This document shows positions 17,321 to 27,164 of a stretch of DNA of 64,000 nt, piece by piece (the first letter of the stretch is position 1; every line of letters begins with the position of its first letter). The translations under genes were made by a program, and so were the position numbers. Source of the DNA: CAISCU01 sp051861545. GTDB taxonomy: Bacteria > Bacteroidota > Bacteroidia > UKL13-3. The stretch spans positions 52,637 to 116,636 of the forward strand of contig JBIMKP010000009.1 in NCBI GenBank assembly GCA_051861545.1, read 5' to 3'. A model generated the notes under the pieces. The model saw nothing but the letters and a program-made list of their open reading frames with translations, did no database searches and was not told the DNA's origin.

Positions 17321-19666
17321 TTAATCCTCAGGCTCCACATCAACCAAAACTGTACCGAATTCTTCTTTTGCATCGATACTTTTTTGCAGTGATAACAACA
17401 TTGATGGAAGCAATAAAAGATTCATAAACATGCCAAATAAAAGAGCTAATGAAGTTAAAACACCTAAAGCTACAGTTCCTCCAAAATTTGATGCTGCAAA
17501 AATGATGAATCCAGCAAAAAGTGCAACAGCAGTATAAATAATACTAGGACCAGCTTCCATTAAACTCTCTGGAATGGCAATACTCATATCCCAATTATGC
17601 TTTTTAAGTGAATTTCGGTATTTGGCTAAATAGTGAATGGTAAAATCAACTACAATTCCATAAGCAATACTAAAAATAATAATGGTTGATGGTTTCAATC
17701 TGATATCAAAATAACCCATGATACCAAATGTCATAATCAAAGGTATTAAATTAGGAATCAAAGAAATAAGTACCATTTTCCAACTAAAAAACAAAAAGGC
17801 CATCATGATAGAAATAATGACTAAAGCCGAAATCATACTTTGAATAAGGTTTTCAATTAGATAATCATTTCCTTTTAAGAAAATGGCACTTGTACCTGTA
17901 ATTTTAACATCGTATTTGTCTTTTGGAAAAATTGAATCAATTTTTTGTTGAACATTGGCAGAAAGCACTTTCATTTTTTGCGAACCAATATCAGCCATTT
18001 GAACACTAACTCTTGCAACCCTGAAATTACTGTCAACCATTGATTTTAGTAAGCCTTTGCTATTTCCACCTTTTGGAAGAAACTCTACAATATTTGTAAT
18101 ATCAACCACACTTGGAACAACATAAAATCGTGCATCTCCATTATTCATGGCTTGGTTGGCAAATTTCAGAAAATCAACAATTGAAACCGGACGAGAAAAT
18201 TCTGCATACTGATGAAGTTCCTTTTCTAGACGATTAATTTTCTGCAAAACCACATAATCTTTAATTCCATCTTCTCTTTTAGTATCAATTTTTATTTCAA
18301 AAGGAAGCGTACCCTTCAAGTGTTTTTCGAAAAATTTCAAGTCTTGGTAAACCTTATCAGATTCAGGCAAATCATCAACAACATAACCCAAATTTTTAAC
18401 TTTAAACGCACCAAAAACAGATACAACCAAAAGCAAAATGGTTATGATATAAATTAATCTTCTTTTGTTGTAAACCAAATAATTACAATAATCTAAAACC
18501 TTATTTAATCTCTTGCCATCTAAATGTTTGATATGATGCGGTTGAGGTGGAGGCAAATAAGAATAAACAACAGGAATAAACACCAATGAAATAATATATA
18601 TCACCATAATTACAATTCCTGAAACAATTGAGAATTGATCGAGCATGGCGGAACCTGAGAAACTAAAAACCACAAAACCTACCGCGGTTGTTACATTGGT
18701 TAAAAATAAAGCCAATCCATTTTTCGAAATCAACCGAAGAATTGCCAGCATTTTATTTCCATGTTTACTAAACTCTTGGTGATAAACATTCAACAAATAA
18801 ATACAATTTTGAACTCCGATAATTACCATTAAAGGAGGCAAAATTCCTGTTAACAATGTGATTTTATATCCAAAAATGGCTAGTGTTCCTAAAGTGGTTA
18901 TAACACCAATAACAACAATTATAATTGAGAAAATTACTGCCGAGAAAAACTTAAAAAAGATGAAAATAAATAAAGCAGTAACTGCAATTGATAAATAGGT
19001 GAATATCTTAATTTCATCAGAAACTTTAGAACTATAAATGGTTCTAACATAAGGTAAACCCGATAAATGAATTTGAGTATTGTGTTTAGCGCCTAATAAA
19101 TTTGCTCTTTCTTCAATACTTTTAACTAATGGAATTCTTGCTTTGCTATCGAGTTTATCTTTCTTTAAAGTAACAGCCATTAAGGTTACTTGAGATTCTG
19201 GATTATAAAGCAAACCTTCATAAAAACGTAAATCCTTTAATTGCATTTCAAAAGAATCAACATCAGCTTGAGATTTAAATTTACTAACAACAAGGGGCTT
19301 TAACTCTAATAATTGCGTTGAATCGTTTTTGTAAAGGTTATATAATTTTGTTATAGATAATACCTTTTCAACTCCATCAATTTTTTCAATATCATCACAA
19401 AGTTGGGCCCAATCTGAAAAGAATTTTTGTTGAAAGAGTTTATCTTGTTGAACTCCGATGACCATGATATTTCCATCTTCACCAAAAGTTTCTTTGAATT
19501 TTACATATTCTATAAAATCTGGATCATCTTGTGGAATAACTTTTGCAAAATCATAAGTCATTTGAACTTTGGTGGCAAAAAATCCCATTCCGAGTGTAAA
19601 AACACCCAAAGCAACCAATATCCAAAATCGGTTACGTAAAATATAAGTACCAAACGTATTCCACAT
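17321..19666 (-). CDS. RND/MMPL-type membrane transporter
   Basis: This is a 781-residue inner-membrane protein with the duplicated RND layout. One transmembrane helix near the N-terminus is followed by a ~170-residue periplasmic domain (starting KVQMTYDFAKVIPQDDPDF), a block of about five helices (ITTLGTLAIFGYKITLLTGI, VTTAVGFVVFSFSG), a second short helix, another periplasmic domain and a second helix block (SIAYGIVVDFTIHYLAKYR). It belongs to the MMPL/patched-like group. Such proteins export lipids or hydrophobic molecules; the substrate is unknown, and no adaptor or TolC gene is adjacent. The ATG at 19666 is preferred to a TTG at 19678. It is divergent from the PorZ gene. Confidence 0.88.
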   Translation of the reverse strand: MWNTFGTYILRNRFWILVALGVFTLGMGFFATKVQMTYDFAKVIPQDDPDFIEYVKFKETFGEDGNIMVIGVQQDKLFQQKFFSDWAQLCDDIEKIDGVEKVLSITKLYNLYKNDSTQLLELKPLVVSKFKSQADVDSFEMQLKDLRFYEGLLYNPESQVTLMAVTLKKDKLDSKARIPLVKSIEERANLLGAKHNTQIHLSGLPYVRTIYSSKVSDEIKIFTYLSIAVTALFIFIFFKFFSAVIFSIIIVVIGVITTLGTLAIFGYKITLLTGILPPLMVIIGVQNCIYLLNVYHQEFSKHGNKMLAILRLISKNGLALFLTNVTTAVGFVVFSFSGSAMLDQFSIVSGIVIMVIYIISLVFIPVVYSYLPPPQPHHIKHLDGKRLNKVLDYCNYLVYNKRRLIYIITILLLVVSVFGAFKVKNLGYVVDDLPESDKVYQDLKFFEKHLKGTLPFEIKIDTKREDGIKDYVVLQKINRLEKELHQYAEFSRPVSIVDFLKFANQAMNNGDARFYVVPSVVDITNIVEFLPKGGNSKGLLKSMVDSNFRVARVSVQMADIGSQKMKVLSANVQQKIDSIFPKDKYDVKITGTSAIFLKGNDYLIENLIQSMISALVIISIMMAFLFFSWKMVLISLIPNLIPLIMTFGIMGYFDIRLKPSTIIIFSIAYGIVVDFTIHYLAKYRNSLKKHNWDMSIAIPESLMEAGPSIIYTAVALFAGFIIFAASNFGGTVALGVLTSLALLFGMFMNLLLLPSMLLSLQKSIDAKEEFGTVLVDVEPED

Positions 19667-19879
19667 AGTAATCGGCAAAAGTACTTAAATTATAAGTACC
19701 ATGTCATCATTAAATTGTAAATGAGATAAGTTGAGCAAAATTGAAGGTAAACTGCCCATTCTAAACCCAATTTTTGTAAAAATGAGTCGATTTTTACAAA
19801 ATTGTACATAAAAATGAAACTAATTTTCACCTAAGCGGTACGAAACTAATTTGCATATCGTTTATTTGTGTTTCTAAAA

Positions 19880-22183
19880 ATGAAAAGATTAATTTTTCTT
19901 GCAATCGCGCTTTTCCCTGCGTTGATGCAAATAACATCGGCACAAAGCAATAAAGAACCAGCACCAGGCACTTGGAGGGTTCATTTACCTTATCAAACCA
20001 ATTTTTGTGTTGAAAGGGTTGGAAACAAATTATACTGTGGCTCGCCAAGTGGTTTGTTTACTTTTAATACAGACGATAATAGCATTGAAAGATTGTCTAA
20101 ATATACAGGTTTATCTGATGTTGAAGTTGATATTTTTAGGTATTATGAATCTAAAAAAACAAGCATAATTGTTTATTCCAATACCAATATTGATTTGCTT
20201 GACCACAAAACAAATGAAATCATCAATATTCCAGATATTCTGCAAAAAAGTATGATTGGAAAAAAGACTGTCAACTCAGTATTTTTCTATGAAAATAAGG
20301 CCTATTTGGCTTGTAGCTTTGGAGTTGTAGTGGTTGATTTAGATAAAAAACAAATTACAGAATCTTACCAAAATTTAGGAGCTAATGGTGCTCAACTAGA
20401 GTTTTTATCACTTGTAATAAACGATAATTCAATTTTTGCTTCGGCTGCTGATGGAATTTACAGAGCATCTTTAAATGCACCAAATTTGTCTGATTTTAAA
20501 TTTTGGTCGAAATCAAAAACATCATTATATAGCAATCAATCTTGTGTTTTTAAAAACCAGGTTTATGCAGTTATTGATAGTACAGTTAAAATTTATGATG
20601 GAATTTCTTGGATTGATTGGCCACAAAGTAATAGCACAAAAATTAAATCACTTAAAACCAGTAATAATAAGTTAATTTTTGTTGCAGAGGAGCATATTGT
20701 AATTGAAAATACTGATGGAACTTTTAGCAAAAAGCCTCTCACATTTAGAAATGATGCAGTTATTGATGAACGTGGATTTTTAGCAATGGTTGATAATTTA
20801 TTTGGATTAACATTTGAAAGAACTGATAATGGCAATATTGATTATTACAATCCAAATGGACCTGCTGGAAAAACATTTGGCAAAATGCTCTTTTTCGACA
20901 AAAAACTATGGGTTAGTGGTGGTTATGTAAATGATGTTTGGAGTCCTTTAGTTTATAACAACACCAAGTTTTCAACCTTTTACGATAATATTTGGTACAA
21001 TTATTCAAAAACTGATCATCCTGCAATCGACAATGCAAAAGACTTTATAGATGTAAAGAAAAATCCTTATACCGACGAAATCTATTTAAGCAGTTATGGA
21101 ACAGGAATCTTTGAAGTTAAAAATGATATCGTTACAAATGTTTATGACGATAAAAACAGCTCATTACAAAGACTTCAGGTTGCAGACCCAAATTACAATC
21201 CATTATTAAGTGGAGGTATGGATTTTGATATTTATGGAAATCTTTGGGTGAGTAATTTTGGAGCTGCTAAACCATTAAGTGTTAAATCAAAAACTGGTTG
21301 GACATCCTTCTCTATTGGAACCTTATTGCTTGGAAACGAAATTGGTTGGGTAACCTGCGATGATTACAACAATGTTTGGGCAAATACATTAAAAGACAAA
21401 GGGATTTTAGTTTATAACCATGCTGGAACACCCAATAATGCAAATGATGATACTTACAAACTATTAACCAAAGATGCTGGTCAAGGTGCATTACCAAGTA
21501 ATACGGTATTGTGTATGAGTTTAGACCAAAGAGGTGAAATGTGGATTGGCACCAACCAAGGATTAGCCATATTGAGCAATCCTGGATTGATATTCAACAA
21601 TAAAAATTCAAGTTTTGATGCTCGCCAAATCATTATTCAAGTTGGCAGTAATTATGAGGTATTTCTAGGAAAGGAAGTGATAAACTGCATAAAAATTGAT
21701 CCAGCAAATCGCAAATGGATTGGAACAAGAAATGGTGTTCATTTAGTTTCTGCTGATGGTTATACTTTGTTAAAAACATTTACCATTTCTAACTCACCTC
21801 TGTTATCGAATAATGTGATTGAAATTGGCATTGATGAAAAAACTGGCGAAGTATTTTTTGGCACAGAAAAAGGAATTATTTCTTATGTAGCAGATGCAAC
21901 TAAAGGAGCAGAAACTTTTAATGAAGTAAAGATTTTTCCTAACCCTGTAAGACCTGAATTCACCGACAATATTACGATTAGAGGATTGGTAAATAATGCC
22001 ATTGTAAAGATTACAGATATCAGTGGAAATTTAGTTTATGAAACAACAGCTAATGGAGGCACTGCTACTTGGAATGGAAGAAATTTTTCGGGCAAAAGAG
22101 CATCAACAGGTGTTTATTTGGTGATGTCGGCAGATGAAGATGGAAACCAATCGTATGCAGGGAAATTGGTATTTATTCATTGA
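19880..22183 (+). CDS. porZ: PorZ-like type IX secretion system protein
   Basis: This 767-residue exported protein resembles PorZ, a surface component of the T9SS attachment complex that helps the sortase PorU link cargo to anionic LPS. A signal peptide (ending ITSAQ) is followed by beta-propeller domains: GLFTFNTDDNSIERLSKYTGLSD, then NTNIDLLDHKTNEIINIPDI and ACSFGVVVVDLDKKQITESY are typical of the first propeller. Later WIGTNQGLAIL and WIGTRNGVHLV mark two-component-regulator-type blades. The C-terminus (IFPNPVRPEFTDNITI ... KRASTGVYLV) is a T9SS sorting domain. The ATG at 19880 is preferred over a GTG at 19868. It fits the five or so T9SS cargo proteins in this window. Confidence 0.85.
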   Translation: MKRLIFLAIALFPALMQITSAQSNKEPAPGTWRVHLPYQTNFCVERVGNKLYCGSPSGLFTFNTDDNSIERLSKYTGLSDVEVDIFRYYESKKTSIIVYSNTNIDLLDHKTNEIINIPDILQKSMIGKKTVNSVFFYENKAYLACSFGVVVVDLDKKQITESYQNLGANGAQLEFLSLVINDNSIFASAADGIYRASLNAPNLSDFKFWSKSKTSLYSNQSCVFKNQVYAVIDSTVKIYDGISWIDWPQSNSTKIKSLKTSNNKLIFVAEEHIVIENTDGTFSKKPLTFRNDAVIDERGFLAMVDNLFGLTFERTDNGNIDYYNPNGPAGKTFGKMLFFDKKLWVSGGYVNDVWSPLVYNNTKFSTFYDNIWYNYSKTDHPAIDNAKDFIDVKKNPYTDEIYLSSYGTGIFEVKNDIVTNVYDDKNSSLQRLQVADPNYNPLLSGGMDFDIYGNLWVSNFGAAKPLSVKSKTGWTSFSIGTLLLGNEIGWVTCDDYNNVWANTLKDKGILVYNHAGTPNNANDDTYKLLTKDAGQGALPSNTVLCMSLDQRGEMWIGTNQGLAILSNPGLIFNNKNSSFDARQIIIQVGSNYEVFLGKEVINCIKIDPANRKWIGTRNGVHLVSADGYTLLKTFTISNSPLLSNNVIEIGIDEKTGEVFFGTEKGIISYVADATKGAETFNEVKIFPNPVRPEFTDNITIRGLVNNAIVKITDISGNLVYETTANGGTATWNGRNFSGKRASTGVYLVMSADEDGNQSYAGKLVFIH

Positions 22184-22214
22184 GGCGGCTGGCTTCTAGC
22201 GGCTGGCATCTGGC
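22184..22214 (+). repeat. CTGGC-rich REP-like repeat, copy 1
   Basis: A short GC-rich run, built from ggctggc and ctggc units (ggcggctggcttctagcgg, then ctggcatctggc), begins at the base after the porZ stop codon, in the sense orientation. Related runs occur at 25188, 26005/27371, 28225, 62962 and 63832. The AT-rich remainder up to 22437 holds no gene; a weak derivative (aatggccaatggctaat) lies near 22319. Confidence 0.7.
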
Positions 22215-22437
22215 TTGCATTTCATAATGATAAAAATTGGTTTTATTAAAGGTACTTTGAAGTTTTTCCTTTTGAATAATAATGCACTTATTTAGACAAA
22301 ATTAAAAGCCAACAGCAAATGGCCAATGGCTAATTTACTAGCTAGCAACAAACTTACTTTAAAATTTCAGGTCTTGCTTTAACAATAAAAAATACAACAT
22401 ACTTGGCTAGGAACATTTCTTTTCTTATTGTTGAAAT

Positions 22438-23436
22438 ATGAAGGCAAGCATATTAAAAGGCATTAACCAGGCTTTGGTTTTTGAAGAAACATCTAATCCG
22501 ATTCCGGAAGCAGATGAGGTTGTAGTGAAAGTAAAAGCAGCAGCATTAAATCACAGAGATGTTTGGATACAAAAAGGCCAATATGCAGGATTAGTATTTC
22601 CAATAATTCTTGGAAGTGATGGTTCAGGGATTGTGAGTGCATCAGGTTCAGAAGCAAATAAACATTTAATAGGAAAAGAAGTCATTATTAACCCTTCATT
22701 AAACTGGGGAGAAAATCCAAGGGTTCAAGCAAAAGATTATATCATTTTAGGTTTGCCAAAAAATGGTTGTTTAGCAGAAGAAGTAAGCATTCCTGCAAGA
22801 CTAGTTCATGAAAAACCAGCACATTTAAGTTTCGAACAAGCCGCGGCATTACCATTAGCAGGATTAACTGCATATAGAGCTTCAATGGTTAGAGCTGCTA
22901 TAAAACCAGGTGAAACTGTTTTAGTAACCGGCGCCGGTGGCGGTGTTGCATTATTTTGCATTCAATATGCAGTTGCACAAGGTTGCAAAGTTTTTGTAAC
23001 ATCAGGCTCAAATGAAAAAATTGAAAAAGCCATTTCATTGGGAGCAATTGGTGGTGTGAATTATAAAAATGATGACTGGCACAAAGCATTAGTTAAATTA
23101 AGTGGTGGATTTGATGCAACAATAGATTCAGCTTGTGGAGACAATTTTGCAAAACTAGCAGACATGGCTAAACCCGGAGGAAGAATTGCATTTTATGGTG
23201 CAACATTGGGTGCATTTAATAGCGGTGTTCCAGCAAAAATATTCTGGAAACAATTAGATATTCTAGGTTCAACCATGGGCAATGATGAAGAATTCAAAGC
23301 CATGTTAGAATTTGTAAACAAACACAAAATTGTACCTGTAGTTGACGAAGTATTTCCATTAGCTAATGCAGAAGAAGCTATGCGCAAAATGGATGAAGGA
23401 AAGCAGTTTGGAAAAATTGTGTTGGGGATTGAATGA
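22438..23436 (+). CDS. zinc-independent MDR family quinone oxidoreductase-like enzyme
   Basis: This 332-residue medium-chain dehydrogenase/reductase has an N-terminal GroES-like domain (AAALNHRDVWIQKGQYAG ... GSDGSGIV) and a C-terminal Rossmann fold with the NADPH-binding loop VTGAGGGVALFCIQYA. The cysteine and histidine ligands for catalytic zinc are not evident, so it groups with quinone reductase-like or YhdH-like enzymes rather than alcohol dehydrogenases. The substrate is unknown. Its TGA stop overlaps the ATG of the following gene (ATGA), so the two are translationally coupled. Confidence 0.85.
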   Translation: MKASILKGINQALVFEETSNPIPEADEVVVKVKAAALNHRDVWIQKGQYAGLVFPIILGSDGSGIVSASGSEANKHLIGKEVIINPSLNWGENPRVQAKDYIILGLPKNGCLAEEVSIPARLVHEKPAHLSFEQAAALPLAGLTAYRASMVRAAIKPGETVLVTGAGGGVALFCIQYAVAQGCKVFVTSGSNEKIEKAISLGAIGGVNYKNDDWHKALVKLSGGFDATIDSACGDNFAKLADMAKPGGRIAFYGATLGAFNSGVPAKIFWKQLDILGSTMGNDEEFKAMLEFVNKHKIVPVVDEVFPLANAEEAMRKMDEGKQFGKIVLGIE

Positions 23437-24041
23437 ACTATTTCAAGGAAAGACCTTATCGAGAAGATGAATTAGAAAAATTGCATTCACTTATTCCTAA
23501 TAAAAAGGAAAAAGTGAAGCAATTTGGAATAGCATTTTTTATGGCAGGTTTATTACCAGGATTTTTTTTAGTCATAATTATATTTGATAAATCCTATTCA
23601 TCCGATACTAAGCTTTTGCTGACAGGTCTCTATTTTGCTATCATATTTGCTTTAGCATTGTATATTTATTATTTATCCGGATATCTCAATTTCAGGAATC
23701 CTATTGATGATTCTATTAAAAAGGGAAAAGCTTTTGAAATAAATCTAGATGTTATAAAAATATCAAGAAGAAAAGCCCTTTACTTTGAGCATCCCAATGC
23801 CTATTATTTTACTTGTTTAATTGAAGGAAAAGAAGAGCTTATATATTTAAAGGGTGAATTTATAAAAGACCTAGAAAAGCAAGTGAATTTTCCTAATTCT
23901 AAAATGCAAATTGTGCTTGATTTCCACCAAAATATATTACTTTCATATAAAGCAAAAGGTCATCTAATAGATAAAATCAAAGAAATACATCCACATCAAG
24001 ACGACAACATAAGAGCTTATGAGGTTTTGGAGGCTGATTAA
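23433..24041 (+). CDS. two-TM membrane protein of unknown function
   Basis: This is a 202-residue protein not recognised as a known family. Two strong hydrophobic helices lie near residues 31-53 (FGIAFFMAGLLPGFFLVIII) and 65-88 (LLLTGLYFAIIFALALYIYY), and a soluble ~110-residue C-terminal part follows. The start overlaps the stop of the MDR gene by four bases, which indicates co-translation, although the functional link is unclear. The soluble part (KAFEINLDVIKISRRKALYFEHPN) suggests a small beta-rich domain, but this is inference. Confidence 0.75.
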   Translation: MNYFKERPYREDELEKLHSLIPNKKEKVKQFGIAFFMAGLLPGFFLVIIIFDKSYSSDTKLLLTGLYFAIIFALALYIYYLSGYLNFRNPIDDSIKKGKAFEINLDVIKISRRKALYFEHPNAYYFTCLIEGKEELIYLKGEFIKDLEKQVNFPNSKMQIVLDFHQNILLSYKAKGHLIDKIKEIHPHQDDNIRAYEVLEAD

Positions 24042-24231
24042 TCAGAAATTTCTAAACTTAATAATTCATTGCAACTAATAATTTTTGAGATTTTAAAGTT
24101 TAATTGGAGCCTCGGTTAATCACAAGTTTTCAATCAAAACATCTGAAAAACAAGATTCAACCTAATATTCCTATTTGACATTCATATTTAAATTATAAAC
24201 ATTAAATTGCACGCATAAGAACGAAACTCAA

Positions 24232-25185
24232 ATGAAAGTTACAGATCATATTAGTCAAGCTAAAGACACTCTTTTTTCAATAGAAATTCTACCTCCTTTA
24301 AAAGGAAAAGATATTCAAAGTATTTTTAGTGGCATTGCGCCATTAATGGAGTTTAAACCTGCTTTTGTTGATGTAACTTATCACCGTGAAGAGTTCGTTT
24401 TGAGAAAACGTAAAGATGGTGGCTTCGATAAAGTGTATACCAGAAAACGTCCGGGTACTGTTGCTATTTGTGCTGCCTTGATGAACAAATACCATATTGA
24501 TACTGTTCCTCACCTAATTTGTGGTGGTTTCAGCAAAGAAGAAACAGAAAATGCATTGATAGATTTACATTTCTTAGGTATAGACAATGTGCTTGTTTTA
24601 AGAGGTGATAATATCAAAAACGAAAGCAATTTTGTTCCTGAGCCTGATGGCAATAAAGATTCACTCGAGCTATTGAAACAGGTAGTTAGAATGAACAATG
24701 GTAAATACTTAGACGAAGAGATTGAAAACACTAGCACTTCTTCATTTTGCATTGGCGTTTCGGGTTATCCTGAAAAACATTTTGAAGCACCAAATATGAA
24801 CAAAGACATGGCTTGGTTAAAACAAAAAGTTGATGCTGGTGCTGATTATATTGTGACTCAAATGTTCTTTAACAACCAAAAATATTTTGAGTTTGTAGAT
24901 AATTGCCGCAAAATGGACATCAATATCCCAATCATTCCGGGTATTAAACCATTAACAACTAAAAAACAATTAACTGCCTTACCTAAAATTTTCCATATTG
25001 ATTTACCAGATGATTTAGTAAATGCTGTCGATGCCTGCAAGGATGATAAAGCTGTAAAACAAGTTGGAATTGAATGGGCTATTCAACAATCTAAAGAACT
25101 AAAAGCAGGTAAAGTTCCGGTTTTACATTATTACACCATGGGTGTGAGTGAGACGACGAAGGCTATTGCTTCGCAAGTTTTTTAG
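24232..25185 (+). CDS. metF: 5,10-methylenetetrahydrofolate reductase
   Basis: This flavin-dependent TIM-barrel enzyme reduces 5,10-methylene-THF to 5-methyl-THF for methionine synthesis. The 317-residue length matches bacterial MetF. Characteristic stretches are FSIEILPPLKGKDIQSIFSG (N-terminal catalytic Glu region), FVDVTYHREEF, NVLVLRGD, CIGVSGYPEKHFEAPN, the QMFFNNQKYFEFVDNCR block and PIIPGIKPLTTKKQL. It works with fhs, present in this window at 59813, in one-carbon metabolism. A CTGGC-rich repeat begins just after the stop. Confidence 0.96.
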   Translation: MKVTDHISQAKDTLFSIEILPPLKGKDIQSIFSGIAPLMEFKPAFVDVTYHREEFVLRKRKDGGFDKVYTRKRPGTVAICAALMNKYHIDTVPHLICGGFSKEETENALIDLHFLGIDNVLVLRGDNIKNESNFVPEPDGNKDSLELLKQVVRMNNGKYLDEEIENTSTSSFCIGVSGYPEKHFEAPNMNKDMAWLKQKVDAGADYIVTQMFFNNQKYFEFVDNCRKMDINIPIIPGIKPLTTKKQLTALPKIFHIDLPDDLVNAVDACKDDKAVKQVGIEWAIQQSKELKAGKVPVLHYYTMGVSETTKAIASQVF

Positions 25186-25187
25186 AG

Positions 25188-25224
25188 AGGCTACTGGCAG
25201 CTGGCTTCTGGCGGCTGGCTTTGG
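25188..25224 (+). repeat. CTGGC-rich REP-like repeat, copy 2
   Basis: Tandem-like ctggc units (ctactggcagctggcttctg followed by gcggctggc) start three bases after the metF stop, in the sense orientation. The AT-rich stretch to 25381 contains a weaker echo (ggaggcggcttttggc) near 25252 and no gene. Confidence 0.75.
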
Positions 25225-25381
25225 ATTGGAGTGATAGAATGATTATAGTTTTGGAGGCGGCTTTTGGCTTTTAACTTTGAATTCTTGGTGTTTTAGGATT
25301 GAAAGTTTAAAGAAGTATTCGTTTTTTATATCTTTATAATTGATATTAATCTTTCATTAGAAATGTAATAATGAATAGAAG

Positions 25382-25918
25382 ATGTTGAAATACCTTTTAA
25401 TAGTATTCTGTTTATCACCACTAACTACCTTAGGGCAAGATTTTACTAATCCGTTTAGTTCTTTGAATCTATCTGCACATCCTCAAGATAGCATTATAAA
25501 TAAGCGTGATTCTTTAGGTAGAAAATCTGGATTATGGGTTAAATATTTTTATGATAAGCAGGGGAACAGAAGAATTGTAAATACTGGTTCTTATTTTGAT
25601 GGAAGAAAGATTGGAACATGGAGATATTTTCAAAATGATTTGTGTTTATCATGTTTTGATACAAGCAAATGCATTTCTGTAACAGAAATTTATGAGCTTG
25701 ATGGAAGCCTCAAAATATTAGGGATAGATGAAACAAAAATTAATGCTGACTCCTCAATGATAGTTTTCACAAGAAAAAATCATAGTGAAATTATTTGCAA
25801 AAAGAACAAACAGGGTAAATATGAATGCATTCGTGTATTCTCAAGTTCTAAAAAGCCAATTCGAAAGACTTTTTCTGACTTTGAGGATTGCTTTATTAAC
25901 CTTGATACAAGATGGTAA
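25382..25918 (+). CDS. secreted protein with MORN-like repeats
   Basis: This 178-residue protein has a Sec signal peptide (MLKYLLIVFCLSPLTTLGQ). Two MORN_2-like repeats follow (DSLGRKSGLWVKYFYDKQGN and GSYFDGRKIGTWRYFQND), a motif used in bacterial surface and toxin-associated proteins, though here without further diagnostic domains. The rest is polar with four cysteines (LCLSCFDTSKC), possibly disulphide-linked in the periplasm. The function is unknown. It lies just upstream of the IS110 insertion. Confidence 0.65.
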   Translation: MLKYLLIVFCLSPLTTLGQDFTNPFSSLNLSAHPQDSIINKRDSLGRKSGLWVKYFYDKQGNRRIVNTGSYFDGRKIGTWRYFQNDLCLSCFDTSKCISVTEIYELDGSLKILGIDETKINADSSMIVFTRKNHSEIICKKNKQGKYECIRVFSSSKKPIRKTFSDFEDCFINLDTRW

Positions 25919-26004
25919 TTTTTATAAAATAAACTAGTAATAATTGTCCTTTAAACTCAAAAAACCAAACTTCTCTACTAGAATTCAACTCGCAGTCCAA
26001 TCGT

Positions 26005-26019
26005 GCCAGTTGCCAGCAG
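26005..26019 (-). repeat. left half of a CTGGC repeat split by the IS110 element
   Basis: The + strand reads gccagttgccagcag. Joined to 27373 onward (across the two-base ag core present at both element ends), it recreates the intact repeat seen at 28225-28254. This is the pre-insertion target. Confidence 0.85.
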
Positions 26020-26090
26020 ATTCTGTGTTGATTTGCAAATAAAATATTAAATTTTTATTTTCCCGCGACAAAACGGCCTAGAGCTAGTTT

Positions 26091-27134
26091 CTAAAGAGCA
26101 GCAGCCATTTCTGGTTGCTCTCTTTTTATTGATTCAAATTCTTTATTGTATTTAGTATTATTTTTAAATAGAATATAAGTCAGCTCTAATAATTTCCTTT
26201 GGATTGCTATTAATGCTTTCATTTTTATACCATGTTTTGATATTAATCTATTATAAATCTCCTTAAAATTATCATCATATTTTACTGCTGTTAATGACGG
26301 TAAGTGCATTGCTTTTCTCAAATATCTATTCCCCTTTTTGGATATTTTGGATTTTCCTTTTACAGATGTTCCAGATTGTTTTTCTTTGATATCAAAACCT
26401 GCATAACTTGCTAATTGCTTTTTATTTCTTATTAACTCAAAGCCATTTGTTTCTGCTAAAATTGTTACTGCAGTAAGGTTTCCAATTCCTGGTATGCTTG
26501 TAACAATCTCCAATTGATTTTTAATTTCGTTTTCGTTTTTTATATAAGAATCAATTTCGGATTTAACCTCCTTTTCCTGTTTGTTTAAAAATTTTATCCT
26601 TAGTTTCAGTCTTTTCAAACTTCCTATATTTGGCTCAGCCTCTGCTTCTTCTGCATGGAGTTGATTCTTAACCATACTGCGTTCTTCAACTATTTGATCT
26701 CGTTCTCTTGTTAGTTGTAAAAGTAATTTATAAATGGGCTTAGGACGCTCCCAAACTTCTAAATTTCTCTCCAACCCAAATAATGTTATTGCTTCAGCAC
26801 AGGTTTTATCGGTAATGGTTTTGGTTTCCAAAGTACGCATGTAATTACTTATTTTATTAGGTAATACAATACTTACGGCATATCCTCTATCATTCAAATA
26901 ATAAGCAAACTTTTGATGATAAACACCCGTAGCTTCCATTACAATGGATAATTTCACCTCTTCCAACGTGTACTTTTTTATCCACTTTAAAAATGCAACA
27001 ATTCCGGATTCTTTATTACTAAAAACCTTATGTGCATAAACCTCTTTTGAAAGATCTTCATTAATCTTCCCTAACGAAACAACTAACTCCTTTTGGGCTA
27101 CATCGACTCCAACAACTTGTTTTAAAATTTTCAT
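26091..27134 (-). CDS. IS110-family transposase (DEDD/RuvC-like plus serine domain)
   Basis: This 347-residue recombinase has an N-terminal RuvC-like DEDD domain: Asp11 in VGVDVAQ, Glu67 in VMEATGVYH and Asp109 in ITDKTCAEAI. The fourth acid, usually Asp three residues on, appears to be Glu114 here because residue 112 is Cys. A coiled-coil stretch (about 140-210) leads to the helix-hairpin-helix-like IPGIGNLTAV and a C-terminal Transposase_20 domain with SYAGFDIKEKQSGTS, where Ser254 or Ser257 is the likely nucleophile, then KGNRYLR. There is no frameshift or internal stop. It would cut and join DNA as a tetramer guided by the element's bridge RNA. Confidence 0.93.
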   Translation of the reverse strand: MKILKQVVGVDVAQKELVVSLGKINEDLSKEVYAHKVFSNKESGIVAFLKWIKKYTLEEVKLSIVMEATGVYHQKFAYYLNDRGYAVSIVLPNKISNYMRTLETKTITDKTCAEAITLFGLERNLEVWERPKPIYKLLLQLTRERDQIVEERSMVKNQLHAEEAEAEPNIGSLKRLKLRIKFLNKQEKEVKSEIDSYIKNENEIKNQLEIVTSIPGIGNLTAVTILAETNGFELIRNKKQLASYAGFDIKEKQSGTSVKGKSKISKKGNRYLRKAMHLPSLTAVKYDDNFKEIYNRLISKHGIKMKALIAIQRKLLELTYILFKNNTKYNKEFESIKREQPEMAAAL

Positions 27135-27164
27135 ATTTAAATAATTTTAGATTGTTTAAAAGTG

